Assembly (NCBI GenBank): GCA_964504385.1
Contig: CAZDEF010000071.1
Span: forward strand, 1-12,578
DNA from: Limiplasma sp964504385
GTDB lineage: Bacteria; Bacillota; Clostridia; Christensenellales; Aristaeellaceae
Direction of reading: 5' to 3'
Length of the DNA stretch: 12,578 bases
Shown here: one piece after another, positions 1-6,820 of the stretch
Position numbering within the stretch: the first letter of the stretch is position 1
Layout of the letters: each line of letters opens with the position of its first letter
Position numbers and translations under genes: made by a program
Notes under the pieces: generated by a model
The model's database searches: none
Told to the model about the DNA's origin: nothing
Seen by the model: only the letters and a program-made list of their open reading frames with translations

Positions 1-4
1 TACT

Positions 5-40
5 AAAACGCCATGCTTTCTCTTGAAAACATGGCGTTTT
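5..40. terminator. Intrinsic terminator hairpin, bidirectional
   Basis: An 11-base arm at 5-15 (AAAACGCCATG) pairs perfectly with 30-40, with a 14-base loop. On the plus strand the stem runs into six T's; on the minus strand it ends in TTTT. It could therefore end transcription of the minus-strand operon on its right and also of any plus-strand gene entering from the left. It is the distal of two hairpins behind the M15-like gene. Confidence 0.75.
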
Positions 41-52
41 TTCAGCGGTCTG

Positions 53-76
53 AAGAGTCTGTAAAAACAGACTCTT
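53..76. terminator. Terminator-like hairpin behind the M15-like gene
   Basis: Nine-base arms (AAGAGTCTG at 53-61, complement at 68-76) flank a six-base A-rich loop. It lies ten bases past the stop codon of the M15-like gene. The T-run is better on the plus strand (TTTT at 75-78) than on the minus strand, so by itself it is a weak terminator for the minus-strand operon; together with the hairpin at 5-40 it gives a tandem stop. Confidence 0.6.
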
Positions 77-86
77 TTGCGGAGCT

Positions 87-1283
87 TTATTTGTAGCTGT
101 ACGCCATCACAACGCCGTCCATATTGTCCAAGCTTGCTTGATAGCCATTGGCCGGATTCGGCACAGGCAGCGAGACGGAAGTCTGATCGCCGATGCCTTT
201 GATGCGAACCACTTCATACGCCAGCGCATCGTTCTCATAGATGGAGATGTGCGGGTGCTCCATCAGGAATTCAATGTATTCTTCCAAGCACATATCCAGC
301 ACTCGCATAGCGGCGGAATGAGCCTTTCCCACATAGCGATACAGATTCAGCTGAGAGGAAACGCCTGTCTTATAGCTCTTGTCCTGCCAGCTTGCATTGG
401 GGAAATCGCGGGTCGGGAAGCGGAAGATGATGCCATAGCGCCAGCAGTTTTCCGTCAGCCATGCGCCCTGTTCGGATTCGGCCTGAAATTTCTTGCCGTT
501 CAGCTCGCTATTGCCGCGCTGATACACATCCATGCGGAAGCTCATACCCGTGTGGTAATCGCTCGTGCCGGGGTAATTGACCACTTCCTTGGTCTTTTCG
601 ATCAGCCGGTTGTTCGAATAGCGGGAGCTGAGGGTCTGCATCTGCTCGTTGAACAGGCTCTCCTGTTCGGCCACAGAGCGGTAGCCTTCGCGCACGATGT
701 AGTACTCCAGCCCCTCAGCCTGAGCGGCTGTCAGCGCTTCCACCAGCGCGTCAAAGGCGGGCTGGAACAGCTGCACCGTTCCGTCCTGCACCTGGATCTT
801 GAAGCTGCCGGTCGTACCGACGCTTACCAGTCCGTCTTCGGAGAAATCGCTCGGCAGCGAATGCCATGCATTCACCAGCAGCAGGCCGCCGTTGATCAGC
901 TCCGAACGGTCCAGCGTGATGGTAGAGGTATTCTCCAACCCGGCGCTGCCCTCGTCCTGCACGCGCCACGTTGCGCCGTCCAGCGTGCTTTCCCAGCTGG
1001 CCAGGTTTTCATCGGTCTTTACAGTCTCCTGCGGCGTGGTGACGGAACTGCTGGCGTTGCGCAGCTCGTTCATGCGTGCGTTGAACTCCACCTCGCCCTC
1101 GGCATTTTCGGCCATGATGCGGTCGCGCGTATCAACATAGTCCTTGGTGACCGCCAGCGAGCACAGATAGAACACGCCCACGCCCACCACGGCCACCGCC
1201 GCGGCAATCGCCAAAAAGCGCAGCAGCGACTTGTACGGATCACGCTTCATCTTGTGGATTTTCTTGTTCGAGTTTGTACGCAT
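87..1283 (-). CDS. Membrane-anchored M15 (VanY)-like protein, probably non-catalytic
   Basis: A 398-residue protein with a basic N-terminus, one transmembrane segment (about residues 21-44) and a large extracellular part. The C-terminal half keeps the shape of M15B D,D-carboxypeptidases: REGYRS (198-203) matches the family SGYRSY, PGTSDYHTG (238-246) matches PGxSEHxxG, WRYGIIFRFP (281-290) matches the FGFILRY strand, and YRYVG (315-319) matches the end of EPWHxRYVG. The zinc and catalytic positions are changed: the SEH histidine is Tyr243, the first Asp aligns with Arg250, and EPWH reads QLNL (311-314), losing both the catalytic Glu and the last zinc His. His244 and Asp252 are near but shifted. 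I infer a peptidoglycan-binding or scaffold protein rather than an active peptidase. The ATG has a good site (AAAGGTGG, spacing 6). It lies 35 bases after parB and is probably co-transcribed. Confidence 0.8.
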   Translation of the reverse strand: MRTNSNKKIHKMKRDPYKSLLRFLAIAAAVAVVGVGVFYLCSLAVTKDYVDTRDRIMAENAEGEVEFNARMNELRNASSSVTTPQETVKTDENLASWESTLDGATWRVQDEGSAGLENTSTITLDRSELINGGLLLVNAWHSLPSDFSEDGLVSVGTTGSFKIQVQDGTVQLFQPAFDALVEALTAAQAEGLEYYIVREGYRSVAEQESLFNEQMQTLSSRYSNNRLIEKTKEVVNYPGTSDYHTGMSFRMDVYQRGNSELNGKKFQAESEQGAWLTENCWRYGIIFRFPTRDFPNASWQDKSYKTGVSSQLNLYRYVGKAHSAAMRVLDMCLEEYIEFLMEHPHISIYENDALAYEVVRIKGIGDQTSVSLPVPNPANGYQASLDNMDGVVMAYSYK

Positions 1284-1318
1284 ACGATACCACCTTTTCT
1301 GTGCGTGCGGTGAACGGC

Positions 1319-2164
1319 TCAGCCGAGCAGCCGTCCGATCACCTCATAAAGATGTTCCAACTCTTCAGCACTGTTATAGGAAAGGGTTATCTTCCCCTTC
1401 TGCTCCGTGCCGGTAAGCGTGGTTTTCAGGCCAAGCGCTTCGCGCATGCTGCTTTGCAGCGTATCCAGCTCCGGTGTGAGGATACGGTGCTTCCGGGGCG
1501 CCCTGGGCGAAGGTTCTTCCTTGGCCAGCTGTTCCAGCATCCGCACGCTCCAGCCCTGCTGCACGCACTGGCGCGCCAGTTCCAGCTGACGCTTTTCCTG
1601 ATTCAGCCCCGCCAGTACGCGCGCATGGCCGGCAGAAAGCTCGCCGCCCGTCACAAGGCGGATGATCTCATCGGGCAGATTGAGCAGACGCAGGGTATTT
1701 GCAATGGCCGGACGGCTTTTGCCCAGCCGCTGCGCCGCCTGTTCCTGCGTATAGCCGCATTCCTGCATCAGGCTGCGGATGGCCGCCGCTTCTTCGATGG
1801 GATTCAGATCCTCGCGCTGCAGGTTTTCGATCAGTGCCGCTTCCATCTGCTGGGCGGTGGTCATGCTGCGCACAATGCACGGCACCGTGGCAAGCCCTGC
1901 CATACGCGAAGCACGGTAGCGGCGCTCGCCCGCCACGATGCGGTAGCGCATGCCGTCCTCCACCACCAGTATGGGCGAAAGCACACCGGCCTCCCGAATG
2001 CTCTGCGCCAGCTGCTCCAGTGCATCCTTGTCAAACTCGCGCCTCGGCTGGTCGGTATTGGGGTCGATCTCGTCAATGGGAATATCCCGCACAACCGTTT
2101 CCAACAGGCTGTCCATCTGTGGCAGCAGGGCGTCCAATCCCCTGCCGAGTCCGCTGCGTTTCAT
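1319..2164 (-). CDS. parB: Chromosome partitioning protein ParB (Spo0J)
   Basis: A 281-residue ParB: it binds parS sites near the origin, spreads as a CTP-dependent clamp and works with ParA to segregate origins and load SMC. Visible features are the MKRSGLGRGLDALLP start typical of chromosomal Spo0J (the ParA-stimulating tail), the CTP-binding GERRYRAS motif (79-86), ENLQRED (113-119), and a helix-turn-helix (about 138-160, YTQEQAAQRLGKSRPAIANT). The C-terminal dimerisation region (about 230-281) is complete. I start at the ATG at 2164, because AAGGAG lies nine bases before it; an in-frame TTG two codons upstream is only three bases from that site. It follows parA by 27 bases. No canonical parS site was seen in the window. 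Confidence 0.95.
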   Translation of the reverse strand: MKRSGLGRGLDALLPQMDSLLETVVRDIPIDEIDPNTDQPRREFDKDALEQLAQSIREAGVLSPILVVEDGMRYRIVAGERRYRASRMAGLATVPCIVRSMTTAQQMEAALIENLQREDLNPIEEAAAIRSLMQECGYTQEQAAQRLGKSRPAIANTLRLLNLPDEIIRLVTGGELSAGHARVLAGLNQEKRQLELARQCVQQGWSVRMLEQLAKEEPSPRAPRKHRILTPELDTLQSSMREALGLKTTLTGTEQKGKITLSYNSAEELEHLYEVIGRLLG

Positions 2165-2173
2165 TGGCAACTA

Positions 2174-2179
2174 CTCCTT
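2174..2179 (-). promoter_or_regulatory. Ribosome binding site that decides the parB start
   Basis: AAGGAG on the minus strand is nine bases from the ATG at 2164 and only three from the upstream TTG at 2170. The spacing supports the ATG. Confidence 0.7.
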
Positions 2180-2191
2180 GATCCTTACATG

Positions 2192-2950
2192 TCATTTGTT
2201 GCGCTGCAAAAACTCCTGTGCCAGTCTGCGATAGCTTTCGGTGCCAATGCTGCGCGGGTCATACATATGAATGGGCAGTCCGTGGCTGGGCGCTTCGCCA
2301 AGGCGCACATTGCGCGGAATGGCCGTGGCATACACCAGCTTGCGGAAATGCTTTTTGACCGAATCCACCACCTGCAGGCCCAGATTGGTGCGTCCGTCCA
2401 GCATGGTGAGCACCACGCCTTCGATGTCCAGCCCGGGGTTGAATGCATGCTTGACGCGGTTGACGGTATTCATCAGGCTGGTCACGCCTTCCAGCGCGTA
2501 GTATTCGCACTGGATGGGGATCAGCACGCGCCGTGCCGCCGTCAGCGCATTCAGCGTGAGCAGGCTCAGCGATGGAGGGCAATCCACAAAAACGAAGTCG
2601 TAATTGGGTTCAATGCTTTTCAGCAGATGCTTCAGCCGGTATTCCCTCTGATCCAGATCCACCAGTTCCAGCTCGGCCCCCGCCAGACGGATGTCCGACG
2701 GGATCAGGTCCAAGCGCTCAACCGGCGTCTTCTGCACGCACTGCTCGATCTCCGCACGGCCCATCAGCGCCTCGTAGATGGAATGGCTCCCGGCCTCTCC
2801 GCCTACGCCGCTGGTGCTGTTTCCCTGCGGATCCAGATCCACCAGCAACACGCGCTTGCCAGCTTCCGCCAAGCAGGCGGAAAGGTTAATCGCGGTCGTC
2901 GTTTTGCCAACGCCGCCCTTCTGATTGGTAATGGCGATCGTCTTGCCCAT
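2192..2950 (-). CDS. parA: Chromosome partitioning ATPase ParA (Soj)
   Basis: A 252-residue Walker-type ATPase of the MinD/ParA family. It binds DNA non-specifically as an ATP dimer, is stimulated by ParB, and in Firmicutes also acts on DnaA. Seen here: the deviant Walker A KGGVGKTT (11-18) with the signature Lys at 11, LLVDLDPQGN (35-44), Walker B FVDCPPS (121-127), and the IPRNVRLGEAPSHG stretch (211-224) typical of short chromosomal Soj proteins. There is no N-terminal helix-turn-helix, so it is the chromosomal or small type and not a P1-like plasmid ParA. GAGG lies seven bases before the ATG. It begins 34 bases after an M15 peptidase gene and precedes parB by 27 bases, so all are likely on one transcript. 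The usual neighbours of soj-spo0J (rsmG, noc, jag) are not present in this window. Confidence 0.96.
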   Translation of the reverse strand: MGKTIAITNQKGGVGKTTTAINLSACLAEAGKRVLLVDLDPQGNSTSGVGGEAGSHSIYEALMGRAEIEQCVQKTPVERLDLIPSDIRLAGAELELVDLDQREYRLKHLLKSIEPNYDFVFVDCPPSLSLLTLNALTAARRVLIPIQCEYYALEGVTSLMNTVNRVKHAFNPGLDIEGVVLTMLDGRTNLGLQVVDSVKKHFRKLVYATAIPRNVRLGEAPSHGLPIHMYDPRSIGTESYRRLAQEFLQRNK

Positions 2951-2984
2951 TCTGCGTCCTCATCACTTTCGTATTTGCAGATCA

Positions 2985-3881
2985 TCAGAAGAAGGTCAGC
3001 GATACCTCCGCGTCGCCCTCTTCATCATACACATCCAGCACAAAGCTTTCCGGCGGCTGGTTGAGGTGCTTCACCTCATAGGCCAGCCATTCATCCACAT
3101 TGCCACCCTTGGCGACAAAACCGTCATATGCGGCCTGTGCTTCCACGATGAACTCTTCCAACGTGATGCCCTTGCCCATCACATATTCAGCGATGGACTC
3201 GCCCACATAGCGGAAGTGCCAAGGCTCAAAGGCGGTTTTGGTCAGCGCCTCGCCTTCTTCGGTATAGCGAAGTATGAAGCCAAAATCGGCACAGTGCTCC
3301 TTCATCCACTGCGCTTCAGCCGTCCACTTGAAATCCTGCGTCATGCGGGAACGGCTGGCATAATCCGCGTTGAGAATGTCCGCGCACAAACCGCTCTGGT
3401 GCTCGCTGGCTCCGGGAGGAGAGGAGTAGCCATCGTCCACATTGTTGTTGCGGGCCAGATAGTTGGAGTATACCGTTGCCTGTGTGCCATAGCTGCGGTA
3501 GCCGCTCTTCAGATAGAGCACCATTCCGTTTGCGTCATAGGTAGCGGTAACGGTCTTGCCCTTTTCATTCACATAGCTGTACTCATACACCATTTTGGCG
3601 GCGTTGAACATATCCACCAGCGCCTGCGCAGCCGTCTCCTGCATTTCCACTGCGGTCGAGGTGGCGCGCTTGACGTCCTTGACCTTCACCAGCGGAGAAG
3701 GCTTGAAGTTCTTTTCCAGCAGATTGTCACGGTTCACCAGCACCGCATAATCCGACAGAACATCGCTCAGCGGAACGCCAAATTCCCATGCGATCTCAGG
3801 ACGATCCGCCTCCGCAAGAACGGAAGCGAACGCAGACAGGCACATCATCAGGGTCAGGATCGCGCATACCAGTTTCTTCAT
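2985..3881 (-). CDS. Secreted M15 (VanY-type) D-alanyl-D-alanine carboxypeptidase
   Basis: A 298-residue secreted zinc peptidase that should remove the terminal D-Ala from peptidoglycan stem peptides. The N-terminus is a classic signal peptide (MKKLVCAILTLMMCLSAFAS, likely cut after VLA near residue 23). The M15B motifs are intact: SGYRSY (126-131), PGASEHQSGLCAD (156-168) with zinc ligands His161 and Asp168, FGFILRY (200-206), and FEPWHFRYVG (218-227) with catalytic Glu219 and zinc ligand His222. A roughly 70-residue tail follows the domain, ending in an acidic stretch (YDEEGDAEV). Its ATG overlaps the stop of the upstream M15 gene (ATGA at 3878-3881), with GAGGTG five bases before it, so translation is likely coupled. 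It may be an ordinary cell-wall enzyme; nothing nearby (no vanHAX or two-component pair) suggests glycopeptide resistance. Confidence 0.92.
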   Translation of the reverse strand: MKKLVCAILTLMMCLSAFASVLAEADRPEIAWEFGVPLSDVLSDYAVLVNRDNLLEKNFKPSPLVKVKDVKRATSTAVEMQETAAQALVDMFNAAKMVYEYSYVNEKGKTVTATYDANGMVLYLKSGYRSYGTQATVYSNYLARNNNVDDGYSSPPGASEHQSGLCADILNADYASRSRMTQDFKWTAEAQWMKEHCADFGFILRYTEEGEALTKTAFEPWHFRYVGESIAEYVMGKGITLEEFIVEAQAAYDGFVAKGGNVDEWLAYEVKHLNQPPESFVLDVYDEEGDAEVSLTFF

Positions 3882-4561
3882 GGGAGCACCTCATTCGTAG
3901 CTTGATGGATCAGGTAATCGTATACTTCCAGTTTGTATCCGGACATGAAGGTTTCCATCGGCTGGCCGGATTCGTACAGCTCCTTGGCCAGAGCCTTGCC
4001 CACATAGCGAACATGCCATGGTTCGTACATGTAGCCGGTCACTTCTTCATACCCTTCCAGATACCGCACGATAAAGCCGAATTCGTGCGCATTGGCAGAC
4101 ACCCATTGGCCTTCTTCTGTCTTGCCAAAGGCCTTGTTCAGCTGAGAGCTGCCCTTCTTGGCCAGATCCATCGCCAGTCCCAGCTGATGCTCGCTGGTGC
4201 CGGGCAGGGCGGATACCCTGTCAGCTTCTGCCTGACCATAGGTTGCCTTCTTGCGGGAGTAGATGGTAGCCTGCTTGGAATAGCTGCGGTAGCCGGAGAC
4301 GATGGACAGGTTCACGCCATCCTCCTTCGCCGCTGCAAACATCTCCTCCAACGCCGCTGCTGCGTCCGGGCGCATGGTTTGCGACATGCCCGGCCCATTA
4401 ACCTTGCGGGTCTGGGGCACATAGTTCTGACTGACGGCATGCTGCCGGTTGACCAGAAAAGCTGTGCCATCCATATTTTTATCCGGCAGCGCAGCTTTCA
4501 TACTGCCATCCATCAGCGCAGCTGAAAGTGCCACAATGGAAACCACCTTTTCCAGCAGCAA
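3878..4561 (-). CDS. M15 (VanY-type) D-alanyl-D-alanine carboxypeptidase
   Basis: A compact 227-residue M15B carboxypeptidase, paralogous to the next gene but close to the catalytic domain alone. Motifs are intact: SGYRSY (89-94), PGTSEHQLGLAMD (120-132) with His125 and Asp132, FGFIVRY (161-167), and YEPWHVRYVG (179-188) with Glu180 and His183. The N-terminus has a short hydrophobic stretch (about 2-17) that may be a weak signal or anchor. The start is uncertain: a TTG at 4561 has GGAGG ten bases upstream, while an ATG at 4570 (three codons longer) has it only one base away and would leave a leader of about ten bases from the predicted promoter. I prefer TTG. It is the first gene behind the promoter at 4587-4615 and overlaps the next gene by four bases. 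Confidence 0.9.
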   Translation of the reverse strand: MLLEKVVSIVALSAALMDGSMKAALPDKNMDGTAFLVNRQHAVSQNYVPQTRKVNGPGMSQTMRPDAAAALEEMFAAAKEDGVNLSIVSGYRSYSKQATIYSRKKATYGQAEADRVSALPGTSEHQLGLAMDLAKKGSSQLNKAFGKTEEGQWVSANAHEFGFIVRYLEGYEEVTGYMYEPWHVRYVGKALAKELYESGQPMETFMSGYKLEVYDYLIHQATNEVLP

Positions 4562-4571
4562 AGCGTCATCC

Positions 4572-4576
4572 CTCCC
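4572..4576 (-). promoter_or_regulatory. Ribosome binding site, M15 gene start
   Basis: GGAGG on the minus strand inside a G-rich leader. It is ten bases from the TTG at 4561 but one base from the ATG at 4570, which favours the TTG. Confidence 0.55.
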
Positions 4577-4586
4577 TTTCCCTCGA

Positions 4587-4615
4587 TTGTATCATTTTCG
4601 TAACACTTTAGCAAC
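4587..4615 (-). promoter_or_regulatory. Sigma-A promoter for the M15-parAB operon
   Basis: On the minus strand, -35 TTGCTA (4610-4615), a 17-base spacer and -10 TACAAT (4587-4592), preceded by the extended TGn element (TGATACAAT). The predicted start is near 4580, giving a leader of about 20 bases to the TTG start. No terminator hairpin separates it from hflX, so read-through from the isc operon may add to its output. Confidence 0.75.
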
Positions 4616-4627
4616 TACTTTCTTTGC

Positions 4628-6388
4628 TCATTCCAGCACTTTTGCGCCCTCACGGCATACAAAATTTACATTTTGCGCTTCCATGCGGATAACGACCTGC
4701 ACGCCCTCATCCACATAGTCCTGTGAAAGCACAGTTCCAAGCGTGTGCAGGCGATTGAGAAGGCCGTAGTTGGCAAAGGGAACCAGCAGTTTCACCTCCT
4801 GCGTGCCAGCATCCAATTCTTCCTCGATGCGGGCAAGCAGCTCGTCCAGATGGGTGCCTTCCGCCGCGCTGAGGCGCACTGCACCGGGCATGCGGTCGGG
4901 CTGATCATCAAAGAGATCGCACTTGTTCAGGGCTACGATGCGCGGCGCTTCGGTAGCGCCAAGGCTTTCCAGCACTTCCTCCACTGTGGCATGGCGGCTT
5001 TCCAGCTCGCTGTCCGCGCCGTCAGCCACCAATACCAGCACATCCGCCAGCTTGGCTTCCTCCAATGTGGCGCGGAACGCCTGCACCAAGTCATGAGGCA
5101 GCTTGCGGATGAAGCCAACAGTATCCACCAGCAGCGCCTTGCCGCCGTGGGGCAGCGTGATGGGACGGCTCACACTGTCCAGCGTGGCAAACAGCTGATC
5201 CATCACATAGACGGTCGAACCGGTCAAACGGTTGAACAGGGTGGATTTTCCGGCGTTGGTATACCCTACCAATGCAACGATCGGCACGCCATTTTTCTCG
5301 CGGCTCTGCCGTCGAAGTCCGCGCTGTTTTTCGATCTGCTCCAGCTCGCGGCGCAGATCGGTCAGCCGTTCACGGATCCGTCGGCGGTTGACCTCCAGCT
5401 TGGTTTCGCCCGGGCCGCGCGTGCCGATGCCGCCGGCCAGACGGCTCAGCACCAGTCCCTGCCCCAGCAGACGCTGGCTGCGGTATTGCAGCTGCGCCAT
5501 TTCCACCTGCAGCTTGCCTTCGCGCGTGTTGGCGCGCCCTGCAAAAATATCCAAGATCAGCGCTGTGCGGTCGATCACCTTCACGCGTAGGATCTCCTCC
5601 AGATTCTTCTGCATCACGCCGGACAGTTCTTCATCAAAGATCACCAGATCCGCCTGAACCGCCTGTACGCGCAGGCTGAGCTCCTCTGCCTTGCCCCGAC
5701 CGATGCAGAACGCCGTATCAGGCTTGGGACGCTTCTGCAGCACGCGCAGAATGGTCTCGGCTCCGGCTGTTTTGGCCAGTTCCTCCAGCTCGTCCAGCGA
5801 CTGCTCACTTTCGATGCCTACCAGCACTGCGCGCTCATGCTCCTTTTGCAGCTTGGGCAGTGACGCTACATAGGCTTCGTCTGTCTCTTCGATGCGCGCC
5901 ATCCACTCGTCCTGCGGCATTTTGCGCGCATTCAGCAGTTCTGTGCGCACCACCTGTCCTTCGTGCAGAGGATCCAGAAAGGCGCACTGTGTGCTGGTGG
6001 GGCGGCCATCCTTGCTCACTCCTACAGCGCACATCGCATCAAATCGCATGCTCAGCAGCGCGCTGATATCCACATCGCTCAGTTCTCCCCAACCGTTGGG
6101 ATGGGTGTGGATGCAGCGGATCATGCTGAGTCTGCGTTCGCTCCGCCGCAAGCGCAGGTCGGGCAGGTCGATCGCATCATTCCGGCCGATGAAGACATCG
6201 GCAATCTCACCAAAGCGGGTAATGTATACCGCAATTTCACGGTTCAAAGACGCAGAATAGCCGCAGAGGCCACCAAGCAGCTCCTGCGGCATAAACACGC
6301 CCGGCTCAAGCTGGACGTCGTACAGCGACGCCAGCTCGTCCAGAACGCTTTTTCGGATCCCTTCAATATTGCCATGGACTTCCGGCAT
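4628..6388 (-). CDS. hflX: GTPase HflX with N-terminal JAMM-like domain
   Basis: A 586-residue protein; common HflX proteins are around 420. Residues about 185-586 are HflX, a GTPase that in other bacteria binds the 50S subunit and splits stalled or stress-arrested ribosomes. Seen: the glycine-rich loop GGIGTRGPGETKLE (319-332), a basic helical stretch (333-366), Walker A GYTNAGKST (375-383), DTVGF (422-426), NKCD (488-491) and the C-terminal domain. Residues 1 to about 180 are an added domain with REIAVYI (50-56, Glu51) and IHTHPNGWGELSDVD (93-107). This fits the JAMM/MPN metal site E...HxHP...SxxD, with spacing as in RadC (His94, His96, Ser104, Asp107). Its role is unknown; metal-dependent cleavage or a binding role are both possible. 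The ATG has AAAGGA at spacing 6 and lies 18 bases after iscU, so it is the last gene of the isc operon. Confidence 0.93.
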   Translation of the reverse strand: MPEVHGNIEGIRKSVLDELASLYDVQLEPGVFMPQELLGGLCGYSASLNREIAVYITRFGEIADVFIGRNDAIDLPDLRLRRSERRLSMIRCIHTHPNGWGELSDVDISALLSMRFDAMCAVGVSKDGRPTSTQCAFLDPLHEGQVVRTELLNARKMPQDEWMARIEETDEAYVASLPKLQKEHERAVLVGIESEQSLDELEELAKTAGAETILRVLQKRPKPDTAFCIGRGKAEELSLRVQAVQADLVIFDEELSGVMQKNLEEILRVKVIDRTALILDIFAGRANTREGKLQVEMAQLQYRSQRLLGQGLVLSRLAGGIGTRGPGETKLEVNRRRIRERLTDLRRELEQIEKQRGLRRQSREKNGVPIVALVGYTNAGKSTLFNRLTGSTVYVMDQLFATLDSVSRPITLPHGGKALLVDTVGFIRKLPHDLVQAFRATLEEAKLADVLVLVADGADSELESRHATVEEVLESLGATEAPRIVALNKCDLFDDQPDRMPGAVRLSAAEGTHLDELLARIEEELDAGTQEVKLLVPFANYGLLNRLHTLGTVLSQDYVDEGVQVVIRMEAQNVNFVCREGAKVLE

Positions 6389-6406
6389 AGGTATTCCTTT
6401 CGCGCA

Positions 6407-6781
6407 TCACGCTTCGGGATGCTTCTCCTTGTAATCCTGAATGGCGGCGTGGATGGCTTCTTCAGCCAACACAGAGCAGTGCATCTTGACAGGGGGCAGC
6501 CCGTCCAGCGCCTCTGCCACAGCCTTGTTGGTAAGTGTGAGTGCTTCGTCAAGGCTCTTGCCCTTCACCATTTCCGTGGCCATGCTGCTGGTGGCGATCG
6601 CCGCGCCGCAGCCAAAGGTCTTGAACTTCACATCCACGATGATGCCGTCCTCCACCTTGATATCCATCTTCATAATGTCGCCGCACTTGGCGTTGCCCAC
6701 CGTGCCGGTGCCGGACGCATCCGGGATCTCGCCCACATTGCGGGGATTGGCAAAATGATCCATCACTTTTTCAGAGTACAT
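6407..6781 (-). CDS. iscU: Fe-S cluster assembly scaffold IscU/NifU-like
   Basis: A 124-residue U-type scaffold on which sulfur from IscS and iron are built into a cluster before transfer to target proteins. The three conserved cysteines are Cys33 (NAKCGD), Cys58 (TFGCGAA) and Cys102 (MHCSVLAEEA), with the conserved Asp35 and His101. The length matches a single-domain IscU; there is no NifU-like C-terminal ferredoxin or Nfu domain. SufU differs by an insertion between the first two cysteines, which is not seen here, so IscU/NifU-N is the better name. AAGGAGG lies eight bases before the ATG. It follows iscS by 39 bases and precedes hflX by 18. No iscA, hscA, hscB or fdx genes are present nearby, as is usual for the short isc clusters of Clostridia. 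Confidence 0.96.
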   Translation of the reverse strand: MYSEKVMDHFANPRNVGEIPDASGTGTVGNAKCGDIMKMDIKVEDGIIVDVKFKTFGCGAAIATSSMATEMVKGKSLDEALTLTNKAVAEALDGLPPVKMHCSVLAEEAIHAAIQDYKEKHPEA

Positions 6782-6820
6782 TGTTTGCTCCTCCTTATGT
6801 TAAACGCTTCAATAAAACGG

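Noticed and set aside
5..76. CRISPR-like or repeat array from the two hairpins at the left edge
   Set aside because: The two stems have unrelated sequences; they are ordinary terminator hairpins.
138..1313. Plus-strand open frame opposite the M15-like gene
   Set aside because: Same antisense-shadow pattern; the minus frame has M15 fold motifs, a membrane anchor and a ribosome binding site.
1274..3064. Long plus-strand open frame (596 codons) opposite parA and parB
   Set aside because: It is antisense to two clear conserved genes, has no family-like motif, and its composition (His, Gln, Arg rich) is what the reverse of GC-biased codons gives.
2985..4561. vanY-type glycopeptide resistance locus
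   Set aside because: Two intact VanY-like enzymes are present, but there is no vanH, ligase, vanX or VanRS pair; generic M15 wall enzymes explain the sequence.
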